A stretch of DNA of 64,000 bases from Thermincola carboxydiphila (GTDB lineage Bacteria > Bacillota > Thermincolia > Thermincolales > UBA2595), in the NCBI GenBank assembly GCA_016841045.1, contig JAENZX010000012.1:29236-93235 (forward strand), given 5' to 3'. The position numbers and the translations under genes are program-made. Below the pieces are notes generated by a model, which saw only the letters and a program-made list of their open reading frames with translations, did not search any database and had not been told where the DNA came from. Below are positions 1 through 8,300 of the stretch, piece by piece (the first letter of the stretch is position 1; each line of letters starts with the position of its first letter).

Positions 1-187
1 TATTTGCACTATCATGTCCGATAAAAACCTGAGCCCCCAAATTTATTAGCCTGGAAGTAGCCTTACCCGGATTTAAATCCGAGCCAGTTACCCGATAACC
101 CTGCTGCAGCAGGATAGTAGCCAGCCCACTCATGCCCGAGCCGCCTATCCCAATAAAATGTACTATGCTTTCCTCGTTTCCCAACAA
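1..187 (-). CDS. murC: UDP-N-acetylmuramate--L-alanine ligase, N-terminal fragment
   Basis: Cytoplasmic Mur ligase that adds L-alanine to UDP-MurNAc in peptidoglycan precursor synthesis. Only about 62 N-terminal residues are present; the gene runs off the left edge. Reading the minus strand gives the MurC-type dinucleotide/UDP-binding start VHFIGIGGSGMSGLA, followed by GYRVTGSDL. The likely start is TTG at 187 or the adjacent TTG at 184, both preceded by AGGAAGGAG at about 195-202; no ATG is available. It lies last in the visible dcw order, directly after murG, which is the usual place in Clostridia. The product call is secure from the GGSGMSG motif plus context. Confidence 0.9.
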   Translation of the reverse strand, partial: MLGNEESIVHFIGIGGSGMSGLATILLQQGYRVTGSDLNPGKATSRLINLGAQVFIGHDSAN

Positions 188-313
188 CGTCAGCTCCTTC
201 CTGTATTGTGCAAAATCATAGCATACCAATTCTTTTGTATACCCATATTATGCAGTTTATCACCTGTATGTGCCAATCTCCTTAACGAGCCTGTCCATCA
301 ATTGCCCAAATTT

Positions 314-1429
314 TTAGGTACTGAGGCCGGCTATTAGTTTTAACAAGTGTCTTAAGGCCTCAGGTCTTCCCATTTGATGGGACTTCGCAGCCATATTGGC
401 CAATCTGGTTTTATCCCGGGATAAGCTGCTTACCTCTTCCCACAGCCGATGTCCCGTTAGATCTCTATCCTTAATCATAATAGCGGCCCCACCCTTTACC
501 AGAGCCTTTGCATTATACTCTTGATGGTTATTGGCGGCATAAGGATACGGAATGAGAATAGCAGGCAAACCTCTGACTTCAATTTCTGCAATAGTTGTTG
601 CCCCAGCTCTGCAAACTACCAAATCAGCAACAGCCAATGCTTGAGCCATATTGTACAGGTAAGGTTTGACGGTAATGTTCCCACTTTTATCAGGGTGTAT
701 GCCTCTTGCCCCAAGCTCCTTTAAAGTTTCGTCGTATCCCAACTGACCCGTCACATGAATTAACTGAAAATTATCATTTGCTGCTGTGTTGGCAATGACT
801 TCCACCATGGCCCTGTTAAGACTACGAGCTCCCTGGCTTCCTCCAACCCCCAGAACAGTAAATTTACCCTCTTTTAGGCCAAAAGCTGAAATTCCCCCGG
901 CCTTATCAGCTGAAAGCACTTCATCTCTGACAGGAAGGCCTGTAACAACTATGTCAGCTTTGGGAGTAAAATACCTAATTGATTCCGGAAAAGTAACAGC
1001 GACCTTTGATGCAACGTGAGCCAGGATTTTATTGGTACGGCCTGGTAACGCATTTTGTTCCTGAATAAGTGTGGGGATTTTGAGAAGTGCGGCTAACATA
1101 ACCACCGAAAAGCAAACGTATCCCCCGGTGCCAATAACAACCGTGGGCTTAAACTCTTTCAGTATCCTGTAAGCCTCAAGACCTCCCTTACAGGTCTTTG
1201 CCAAAGCTTTCATCACACGAAAAACCCGGTGCAGCTTCCTCGGTAGTCCCTCAACAGTTATTGAACGAAAATCGAAGCCTTCCCGGGGTACAACATCAGC
1301 CTCCAAACCACTGGAATTTCCAACGAAAAGGATCTTAGCCTTTGGATATTGTTGTTTTATTTCATTTGCGATAGCTAGGGCGGGATAAATGTGCCCACCC
1401 GTACCTCCACCGGTTAACAAAACCCTCAT
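314..1429 (-). CDS. murG: UDP-GlcNAc:lipid I N-acetylglucosaminyltransferase
   Basis: Membrane-associated GT28 enzyme that converts lipid I to lipid II on the cytoplasmic face. The 371-residue length is normal. The N-terminal glycine-rich loop TGGGTGGHIYPALA and the second loop GVGGSQGARSLN are present, as are the C-terminal acceptor/donor motifs CRAGATTIAE and IPYPYAANNHQEYNA. The ATG at 1429 follows a GGAGGGAA ribosome binding site. It is downstream of ftsW with a gap of about 50 bp and upstream of murC, so it is part of the same operon. No defects seen. Confidence 0.97.
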   Translation of the reverse strand: MRVLLTGGGTGGHIYPALAIANEIKQQYPKAKILFVGNSSGLEADVVPREGFDFRSITVEGLPRKLHRVFRVMKALAKTCKGGLEAYRILKEFKPTVVIGTGGYVCFSVVMLAALLKIPTLIQEQNALPGRTNKILAHVASKVAVTFPESIRYFTPKADIVVTGLPVRDEVLSADKAGGISAFGLKEGKFTVLGVGGSQGARSLNRAMVEVIANTAANDNFQLIHVTGQLGYDETLKELGARGIHPDKSGNITVKPYLYNMAQALAVADLVVCRAGATTIAEIEVRGLPAILIPYPYAANNHQEYNAKALVKGGAAIMIKDRDLTGHRLWEEVSSLSRDKTRLANMAAKSHQMGRPEALRHLLKLIAGLST

Positions 1430-1479
1430 CTGCTTCCCTCCGTATAGTCCGTCACTACATCCCAGGAATTAGATTTCCT

Positions 1480-2583
1480 TTACCTTGAGGATACATAGCG
1501 CGATATGTTTAGTAACATGCCCACTCCAATGAGTGTGAAAACGAGGGACGAACCGCCAAAACTAATTAACGGCAGGGGTATACCGGTAATAGGAAGCGAA
1601 CCGGTAACAACTCCGATATTTATAACAGCCTGAAGAGCTATCATGGATGTTAGCCCAACTGCCAGAAGACTTCCGAAGGAGTCTCCGGTACTAAGGGCAA
1701 TCTTGAATCCCCTCCAGATAAAAACCAAAAACAGCAGTATGACCAGAGTACCACCCAAGAAACCAAGTTCTTCGCCCAATACAGCAAAGATAAAGTCTGT
1801 ATGCTGTTCTGGCAGATAAAACCACTTCTGATGGCTCTGACCAAGTCCAAGTCCGAAAAGCCCCCCCGACCCTAGGGCATATAAAGCCTGTATTATGTGA
1901 TAGCCAGTTCCGCTGGGATCTTTCCATGGGTCAAGAAAAGCAAGAAAACGGCTCATCCTGTATGGTTCAAAGAAAATAGCCAACCCAACAGCCGCAACCC
2001 CGGCCAGCGCTAAATAAATAAGGTGTTTTCCTCTTGCCCCGGCAGTAAAAAGCATAATGTAAACTGTTCCCGCAGCTGAAATTGCTGTGCCAAGGTCAGG
2101 CTGAAGCAGAATTAAGCCGCACGCCAAAATGAGGATAACCAAGAAGGGAACAATACCTTTGCCGAAATATTTGAGTCTGTCCCTACGCAGACTAAGACCA
2201 TAGGCAATAAAAATAACCAGAGAAAGTTTGATTATTTCCGAGGGTTGAAAGCCAAACGAACCCACTCCAATCCACCTTCGCGCACCGTTAACATCTTTCC
2301 CGATACCAGGAAGTAACACGGCAACTAAGAGAACAAAGGCTGTAATCAAGAACGGAAATGCCCACTTCTTATATTTCCAGTAATCAACTTTCATGACAGC
2401 AGTCATAGCTATAAGCCCGAGAAGAGCCCAGATAATTTGCTTCTTTAGATAATAAAAGGTGTCATCCAATTTGATAAATGCTGATACCTGGCTGGCGCTG
2501 TAAACCATAATCACGCCTATACTGAGAAGCATTATGATTGTTCCGAACAATAGGATATCAGGAGATTTTTTTCGAGGATACAA
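1480..2583 (-). CDS. ftsW: SEDS-family peptidoglycan polymerase, FtsW/SpoVE
   Basis: Polytopic membrane glycosyltransferase of the SEDS family that polymerises lipid II at the septum or during spore cortex formation, working with a class B PBP. The 367 residues contain many hydrophobic spans and the family signatures GARRWIGVGSFGFQPSE, LLQPDLGT and the C-terminal ITGIPLPLISFGGSS. The start is TTG at 2583. Its ribosome binding site, AAGGAGG, overlaps the last codons and stop of murD, which suggests translational coupling. In spore formers this dcw copy is often named spoVE; the sequence alone does not decide between division and sporulation roles. SpoVD/FtsI in the same cluster is the likely partner. 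Confidence 0.93.
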   Translation of the reverse strand: MYPRKKSPDILLFGTIIMLLSIGVIMVYSASQVSAFIKLDDTFYYLKKQIIWALLGLIAMTAVMKVDYWKYKKWAFPFLITAFVLLVAVLLPGIGKDVNGARRWIGVGSFGFQPSEIIKLSLVIFIAYGLSLRRDRLKYFGKGIVPFLVILILACGLILLQPDLGTAISAAGTVYIMLFTAGARGKHLIYLALAGVAAVGLAIFFEPYRMSRFLAFLDPWKDPSGTGYHIIQALYALGSGGLFGLGLGQSHQKWFYLPEQHTDFIFAVLGEELGFLGGTLVILLFLVFIWRGFKIALSTGDSFGSLLAVGLTSMIALQAVINIGVVTGSLPITGIPLPLISFGGSSLVFTLIGVGMLLNISRYVSSR

Positions 2584-2589
2584 AAAGAA

Positions 2590-3966
2590 CTACCTCCTTA
2601 GGTTCATTACAACTTCTTTAAAGCGTTCCCCTCTCTCCTCGAAGTCTCTGAACATATCCCAACTGGCACAGGCAGGTGAAAGTAGAACAATTTCACCCGG
2701 TTTAGCCTCCGTGGCGGCGGTCGTTACAGCCTGATCAAAAGTGTCTGCCTCCAGGATGTTGGTGAACCCCGTCTCCAAAACTGCGGTTCTTATCTCTTCC
2801 CGGCATTCACCCAAAATTACTAGGCAGCGTACCTTTTCTTTTACCTTACGGGCAAACTCTGTAAAGTCACTTCCTTTGTTGCGCCCGCCGGCTAAAAGCA
2901 CAATTGGTTTATCATAAGCTTCGAGGGCTTTTATCGAGGCATCAGGGTTGGTGCCTTTGGAATCGTTAATAAACTCTACCCCATTAATTTCTGCAACAGG
3001 TTCAAGGCGGTGAACTACCCCGCGGAATGTTCTCAGTGTTTCTCCGATTACGTCAGCCGCAACCCCAGCAGCGTAAGCCGCCGCTGTTGCTGCCAGCGCG
3101 TTTTCCAGGTTGTGAGCACCTTTAATATAAACTTCCCCTGCCGGGCAAATGATGTCAGTCTTGCCATCAAGTTTGACAGTGATTTGCCCGTCCTCGACAA
3201 ATATTCCTTCTTTTAAGTTATGCTTACGACTAAAAAATATAACTGTCCCTGGGGTTTTTGTTGTTAGTTCCGCTGCGCCCGGATCATCATAGTTTAAAAC
3301 AGTAAAATCAGTTGAATTCTGGTTTTCAAAGATTCTGGCTTTTGCAAGTTTGTAATTTTCCATGGTTTTATGTCTATCAAGGTGATCGGGAGTGATATTA
3401 AGTATCAAACTTACTTTTGGCTTGAATTCATCTATGGTTTCAAGCTGAAAACTAGAGACTTCGGCAACGATAACATCATTAGGTCCATATTTTTCTACTT
3501 CAAGAACCAGTGGAAGACCAATATTCCCTCCTACGCAAACCTTCTTGCCACTATTTTTAAATATCTCTCCAATAAGAGTTGTAGTGGTCGTCTTTCCATT
3601 GGTTCCGGTTATTGCAACAATTGGTGAATCTGAAAACCTGTATGCCAGTTCTAATTCGCCATATACCGGAATCCCCAGTTCAAAGGCGCGTTCTATCAGT
3701 GGAACGGTTAGCGGTACACCGGGACTCACTACCATAAAATCGTAATCACCTGCATCAAATTGAGGAGTTGTACCTGCTATGATAGTAACTTCAGATGGAA
3801 TCTCCTGTATTACAGCTCCCAGTTGTTCTTTAGGTTTATTATCTGTCAATACGACGTGTGTGCCCTTTCCAACCAAAAACTTAGCAACAGCAACACCACT
3901 TCGGGCTATACCAACCACCATCGCCCGCTTATCTTTTAAAGCCGTCAATTTATCTTTCTGAACCAT
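2590..3966 (-). CDS. murD: UDP-N-acetylmuramoyl-L-alanine--D-glutamate ligase
   Basis: Cytoplasmic ATP-dependent ligase that adds D-glutamate to UDP-MurNAc-L-Ala. The 458 residues match the family length. An N-terminal Rossmann-like UDP-binding domain (VVGIARSGVAVAKFL) is followed by the Mur ligase ATP loop AITGTNGKTTTTTLIGE, the central motif LNITPDHLDRH and the C-terminal domain with NDSKGTNPDASIKAL. ATG at 3966 is preceded by an AGGG-containing site. It sits between mraY (58-bp gap) and ftsW (6-bp gap). Nothing unusual seen. Confidence 0.96.
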   Translation of the reverse strand: MVQKDKLTALKDKRAMVVGIARSGVAVAKFLVGKGTHVVLTDNKPKEQLGAVIQEIPSEVTIIAGTTPQFDAGDYDFMVVSPGVPLTVPLIERAFELGIPVYGELELAYRFSDSPIVAITGTNGKTTTTTLIGEIFKNSGKKVCVGGNIGLPLVLEVEKYGPNDVIVAEVSSFQLETIDEFKPKVSLILNITPDHLDRHKTMENYKLAKARIFENQNSTDFTVLNYDDPGAAELTTKTPGTVIFFSRKHNLKEGIFVEDGQITVKLDGKTDIICPAGEVYIKGAHNLENALAATAAAYAAGVAADVIGETLRTFRGVVHRLEPVAEINGVEFINDSKGTNPDASIKALEAYDKPIVLLAGGRNKGSDFTEFARKVKEKVRCLVILGECREEIRTAVLETGFTNILEADTFDQAVTTAATEAKPGEIVLLSPACASWDMFRDFEERGERFKEVVMNLRR

Positions 3967-4024
3967 ATGAGCCCTACTTCCTCTTATCTATTCTACTACT
4001 TATTTTAATCAATAATTGGTAATT

Positions 4025-4996
4025 TTAACCGAGATTGCGCAAGCCAAGTATCCCCAAGAACGCTCCGGTCAGGGAAACCAGCCAGAACACCCGCACAACT
4101 TTTTGTTCCGACCAACCTCCCAATTCAAAATGGTGATGGAGAGGACTCATTCTAAAAACCCGCTTACCTGTATATCTAAAAGAGATAACCTGGATAATTA
4201 CTGATAAAGTTTCAGCCACATAAACAACACCTAAAAATGGCAAAAACAGCTCGGTTTTCGTTACAACCGCCAGTATTGCCAACGCCCCGCCAAGAGCAAG
4301 AGAACCCGTATCACCCATAAAAACTTTTGCTGGATGGATATTGTATCTTAGAAAACCGATACATCCCCCTGCCAGGGCTGCAGCAAAAAACGCCGCCCCA
4401 GTGACAGGTTTATCCATCATCAGTGCAATCAATACAAAGGCTCCGGTAGATATGGTCATACACCCTGCAGCAAGACCGTCAAGCCCATCGGTAAGATTGA
4501 CCGCATTTGCAGTACCAACAATTATGAACGTTGAAAAAATAAGATATAATACTGGCCCCGGATCAATAATATAGCCAATAAAAGGAACTATCAGATCGGT
4601 ACCCCGACCCAAAAGATTAACTGCAATTATAGAAGCCAGGATGGCAACTCCAAACTGTCCGAGAATTTTTTGTAAGGCCCTAAGACCAAGAGAACGCTTC
4701 AGTACTACCTTTATATAATCATCAATAAAACCAATAATTCCAAAGGCAAGTGTGGTCCCCAAAACCAAGTACACTGTACCTGTTTTTGGAGCAAACAGCA
4801 GTGTTCCTACCGTACTGCCCACCAAAAACATTACTCCCCCCATAGTCGGTGTTCCGGCCTTCTTAAGGTGCCGCTCCGGTCCATCACTTCTTATGTACTG
4901 TCCAAATTTAAGATTAAACAGCATGGGAATCAATATGGGCCCTATCAACAATGCACAAATAAGAGCTGCCAGAAAAGCGTAAATTACCCCGTCCAA
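4025..4996 (-). CDS. mraY: Phospho-N-acetylmuramoyl-pentapeptide transferase
   Basis: Integral membrane enzyme that transfers phospho-MurNAc-pentapeptide from UDP to undecaprenyl phosphate, forming lipid I. The 323 residues carry about ten hydrophobic segments and the family motifs KKAGTPTMGG, the DDYIK acidic pair, NAVNLTDGLDGLA, FMGDTGSLALGG and the histidine-rich MSPLHHHFE. The start is TTG at 4996 after a GGGGGA ribosome binding site; no upstream ATG fits. Located between murF (16-bp gap) and murD in the dcw operon. Confidence 0.97.
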   Translation of the reverse strand: MDGVIYAFLAALICALLIGPILIPMLFNLKFGQYIRSDGPERHLKKAGTPTMGGVMFLVGSTVGTLLFAPKTGTVYLVLGTTLAFGIIGFIDDYIKVVLKRSLGLRALQKILGQFGVAILASIIAVNLLGRGTDLIVPFIGYIIDPGPVLYLIFSTFIIVGTANAVNLTDGLDGLAAGCMTISTGAFVLIALMMDKPVTGAAFFAAALAGGCIGFLRYNIHPAKVFMGDTGSLALGGALAILAVVTKTELFLPFLGVVYVAETLSVIIQVISFRYTGKRVFRMSPLHHHFELGGWSEQKVVRVFWLVSLTGAFLGILGLRNLG

Positions 4997-5012
4997 ATCG
5001 TCTCCCCCTAAA

Positions 5013-6401
5013 TCAATTCACCATTTCCCGGAGGTGTATAACAACTTCTTCAAGTTTCATTCCCCGGGACCCTTTGACAAGTATAACATCACCCTGCCTG
5101 ATTACTTTTGGCAGATATTTTTTTACTTCTCCGATGGAATTAAGGCTTATAACCTCTATGAGAGGTTGTTCAGCAAAAGTCGCACCAATGGCAATATCCT
5201 CTGCCAATTTGCCGACTGTAACTAAAATATCTATTTTTAACTTCGCCGCTTCAACTCCCACTTCCCTGTGTCCTTCAGCAGAACGCTGGCCCAGCTCATA
5301 CATGTCGCCGAGGATAGCAACTTTTCTGCCGCCCGAGTCTACATCGGCAAGTATCCTCAGTGCCGCTATAACTGAAGCGGGATTGGCATTATAGGTATCA
5401 TCTATGATTGTCAGTGTCTTTTCTTCTATAATCTCCACCCTCATACCTGTTAGGGTGACATTCTCAAGTCCTGTCTTAATCTCCTCCAGAGACAAACCTG
5501 CTTCGAGGCCGACAGCCGCAGCTGCCATAGCATTTAATACATTATGCCTGCCAGGAATCGGTAAAATAATGTCAACATTACCAGCGGGTGTTTTCAAATC
5601 AAAGGCGGTAGACCTGCCACCCTTGCCTGAACAAATGTTAACAGCCAACAGTGATGCATCACCACCTGTCCCGTAGTATATTACTCTTCCCCGACATCGC
5701 CCAGCCTGTCCCCGTACATATTGGTCATCCCCGTTTAACACCGCATACCCATTCGGCCCCATATGGTCGAGGATTTCTCCCTTTGCCCGTGCGATATTTG
5801 ATACAGAACCAAGTCTTTCAAGATGAGTTTCCCCAATGTTTGTTATAACCGCGCCATCAGGCTTAGCTATGCCGGCCAGGAGATCAATCTCCCCCAGACC
5901 TCTCATACCCATTTCTAAAACTGCTGCCCCAAAAGTATTATCCAGTTTAAGCAAAGTAAGAGGCAGTCCGATATGATTATTAAAATTCCCTTTAGTCTTA
6001 AGAGTCCGGAATCTCTGCTCCAAAACAGAAGAAATTAAGTCTTTAGTTGTAGTTTTTCCGTTACTTCCGGTGACACCAATAATCAACCCTGTAAACTGCT
6101 GCCGGTTGTAACGAGCCAGTTCCTGAAGGGCCGCCAGGGTATCAGCGACTACAATTACCGCTCCCGACCACGGACCTGTATCCACCCGTCGATTGACAAC
6201 CAGCCCCCCCGCTCCGCCTGCTATTGCCTTATCTATAAAGTCATGGGCATCAAACTTTTCACCAACAAGGGCAAAAAACAGGTCCCCCTCATTAATCTGC
6301 CTGGTATCAGTAGAAACACTGGCAAAAGCCATTTCAGTATTACCTTGAACCAGTTCTCCTGATACTGCCTTCGCTATCTCCCCCGCACTAAAACTAATCA
6401 T
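5013..6401 (-). CDS. murF: UDP-MurNAc-tripeptide--D-alanyl-D-alanine ligase
   Basis: Cytoplasmic Mur ligase that adds D-Ala-D-Ala to complete the pentapeptide precursor. The 462 residues show the N-terminal MurF-type domain (VSTDTRQINEGDLFFAL), ATP loop GVTGSNGKTTTKDLI, GNFNNHIGLPLTLL typical of MurF, and the C-terminal DDTYNANPASVIAAL and KGSRGMKLE. The ATG at 6401 follows AGAGGTG. About 265 bp containing inverted CACAGAG repeats separate it from murE, so co-transcription across that gap is not certain. Confidence 0.96.
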   Translation of the reverse strand: MISFSAGEIAKAVSGELVQGNTEMAFASVSTDTRQINEGDLFFALVGEKFDAHDFIDKAIAGGAGGLVVNRRVDTGPWSGAVIVVADTLAALQELARYNRQQFTGLIIGVTGSNGKTTTKDLISSVLEQRFRTLKTKGNFNNHIGLPLTLLKLDNTFGAAVLEMGMRGLGEIDLLAGIAKPDGAVITNIGETHLERLGSVSNIARAKGEILDHMGPNGYAVLNGDDQYVRGQAGRCRGRVIYYGTGGDASLLAVNICSGKGGRSTAFDLKTPAGNVDIILPIPGRHNVLNAMAAAAVGLEAGLSLEEIKTGLENVTLTGMRVEIIEEKTLTIIDDTYNANPASVIAALRILADVDSGGRKVAILGDMYELGQRSAEGHREVGVEAAKLKIDILVTVGKLAEDIAIGATFAEQPLIEVISLNSIGEVKKYLPKVIRQGDVILVKGSRGMKLEEVVIHLREMVN

Positions 6402-6444
6402 ATATCACACCTCTGGGTAAGTTTTAAAAAAAAGAAGAAAACCA

Positions 6445-6622
6445 AACCACAGAGTACACAGAGTACACAGAGAAAACAAAGTAATTTAATATAGTCAGTA
6501 CCTTTTTTTTTAATTTATTCAGTAAATTAATTACTATTTAAAGAACAACACAAATAGTCTGGTGCTAAAAATACCAAAATTTAATTTTCTTTCTCTGTGC
6601 CCTCTGTGATCTCTGTGGTTAG
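6445..6622. repeat. CACAGAG-type inverted repeat element, locus A
   Basis: The 265-bp gap between murF and murE holds two inverted arms. The left arm (about 6445-6478) has three CACAGAG/ACAGAG heptads in a row after AACCA. The right arm (about 6588-6622) is the reverse complement pattern, TCTCTGTG...CTCTGTG...CTCTGTGGTT. The 110 bp between them are AT-rich and show no gene. The same motif recurs at 25329-25410 and 29899-29960, so this is a dispersed family. It could be a small non-autonomous mobile element or a hairpin at the RNA level. Function unknown. Confidence 0.75.
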
Positions 6623-6666
6623 TTTTTTATTTTTTCATTTTAGTTGGCGCTTTCAAATAATTACTG

Positions 6667-8160
6667 CTAGTCGCCGTTTTTGAGCATTTTTAGCGCTTTA
6701 CTGGCTTCTTCACGGTCGTCGAAGTGATTCACTTTGTCACCAATAATCTGGTAAGTTTCATGGCCTTTACCCGCAATAAGAACAACATCCCCCGGCTGGG
6801 CCATTTTTACTGCATAAGCGATTGCTTCCCTGCGTTCGGGAATTACGCTGTATTTTGAGCGGTCTACAGCCTTCCTTACTCCCTCTTCTATTTGGGACAG
6901 AATAAACAGCGGCTCCTCAGTTCTGGGATTATCAGAGGTAAGAATAGAAAAATCGCTAAGCCGCCCCGATATTTCTCCCATTATGGGCCTTTTAGTCCTG
7001 TCCCGGTCCCCGCCGCACCCGAATAGTGTTATAACCCTGCCTCCGGTAAACTCCTTTGCGGCCTTTATTATGTTTTCCAGCCCATCTGGAGTGTGGGCAT
7101 AATCCACCAGAACCGTAAAAGCCTGGCCTTCGTTCACCGGTTCAAGCCTTCCGGGAACACCTTTGACAGCCTCTAATGCATTTTTGATATCATATGGTGA
7201 AACTCCCTCTGCCAATCCAATAGATACGGCAGCCAGTGCATTGTATACATTAAAGAGTCCTGTTAGGTGGAGTTCAAGAAACAGCTCATGTTCAGGAGTC
7301 TGAACATTAAAGCTCACTCCGTTTCCCTTCAGATTAATGTTTGAGGCCTGTACGTCACAGTCATTATTTATGCCGTATGTCAATATTTTTCCGGCAGCAA
7401 CCCTGATAATTGCATCTGAGCTGGGATCATCAGCATTTATTATACTATATTTTACCTTCTTTTTTAGTGCAGAGTTATTCAGATTTGAAAACAGTTTAGT
7501 TTTAGCCGCCAGGTAATTTTCCATGGTATTATGAAAATCAAGATGATCCTGTGTTATATTTGTAAAAACAGCCGTATCAAATTCCACACCGGCAACCCGG
7601 TCCAGCTCCAGGGCGTGAGAAGATACTTCCATCACAACATGGGTTACTTTTTCTTCAGCCATTTCTTTTAGGAGCAATTGAAGGTCAAGGGATTCTGGGG
7701 TAGTGTTTTTTACCGGATAAACCCGATCCCCTATTTTATTCACAATGGTTCCTATTAACCCCACCTTACCGCCATGTTCTATTAAAATCTGTTCTGCCAG
7801 ATATGTTGTGGTGGTTTTACCATTGGTTCCGGTAATCCCAATCATAGTTAACTTGCGCGACGGGTGATCTGCAAAAGTGCTGCCCATAAGTGCCAGGGCT
7901 TTTCTTGTATTAGGAGTCAGGATAAGGGGTGTCCCCTCTGGTACGCTAATAAGCCTCTGGGCCACAATGGCAGAAGCACCTTTTGCTAAAGCAGCATCTA
8001 CAAAATCATGTCCATCAGACTTAAACCCTTCAATACAGATAAATAGAAAACCTGGCTCCACCTTCCTGGAATCGTAAGCGATTCCCTTTATTTCGGTACC
8101 AAGGTCACCGCTTTTTTCTGTCACCTGGATGTCTCTTATCAGATCACTTAAAGTTCTCAT
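6667..8160 (-). CDS. murE: UDP-MurNAc-dipeptide ligase (meso-DAP or Lys adding)
   Basis: Cytoplasmic Mur ligase that adds the third amino acid to UDP-MurNAc-L-Ala-D-Glu. Signatures are GIAYDSRKVEPGFLF, the ATP loop GITGTNGKTTTTYLAEQI, TNITQDHLDFHNTM, DYAHTPDGLENII and the C-terminal TSDNPRTEEP. The DNPR motif is the one associated with meso-diaminopimelate specificity, so DAP is the likely substrate. An upstream in-frame ATG at 8172 exists, but its codons contain the GGAGGT ribosome binding site. The ATG at 8160, five bases after that site, is therefore preferred (497 residues). It lies downstream of spoVD, separated by a hairpin. Confidence 0.95.
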   Translation of the reverse strand: MRTLSDLIRDIQVTEKSGDLGTEIKGIAYDSRKVEPGFLFICIEGFKSDGHDFVDAALAKGASAIVAQRLISVPEGTPLILTPNTRKALALMGSTFADHPSRKLTMIGITGTNGKTTTTYLAEQILIEHGGKVGLIGTIVNKIGDRVYPVKNTTPESLDLQLLLKEMAEEKVTHVVMEVSSHALELDRVAGVEFDTAVFTNITQDHLDFHNTMENYLAAKTKLFSNLNNSALKKKVKYSIINADDPSSDAIIRVAAGKILTYGINNDCDVQASNINLKGNGVSFNVQTPEHELFLELHLTGLFNVYNALAAVSIGLAEGVSPYDIKNALEAVKGVPGRLEPVNEGQAFTVLVDYAHTPDGLENIIKAAKEFTGGRVITLFGCGGDRDRTKRPIMGEISGRLSDFSILTSDNPRTEEPLFILSQIEEGVRKAVDRSKYSVIPERREAIAYAVKMAQPGDVVLIAGKGHETYQIIGDKVNHFDDREEASKALKMLKNGD

Positions 8161-8261
8161 AATTACCTCCATGGCCTAAGGTTATTATTTGATATTATTG
8201 GCATCAGCCAACCAATTTATCCAAATAATGCTTGCTGTGCATCAAGTTGCCATAAATTTAA

Positions 8262-8293
8262 GTTGGAACCGGAAAATGAATTCCGATTCCAAC
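8262..8293 (-). terminator. Hairpin between spoVD and murE
   Basis: Perfect 7-bp arms GTTGGAA (8262-8268) and TTCCAAC (8287-8293), extended inward by CGGAA/TTCCG with a mismatch. On the minus strand the hairpin falls just after the spoVD stop and is followed by TTAAATTT rather than a long T run. It could be a weak terminator, an attenuator that lowers murE-to-murC expression, or an RNA-processing site. Confidence 0.5.
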
Positions 8294-8300
8294 CCTCATA

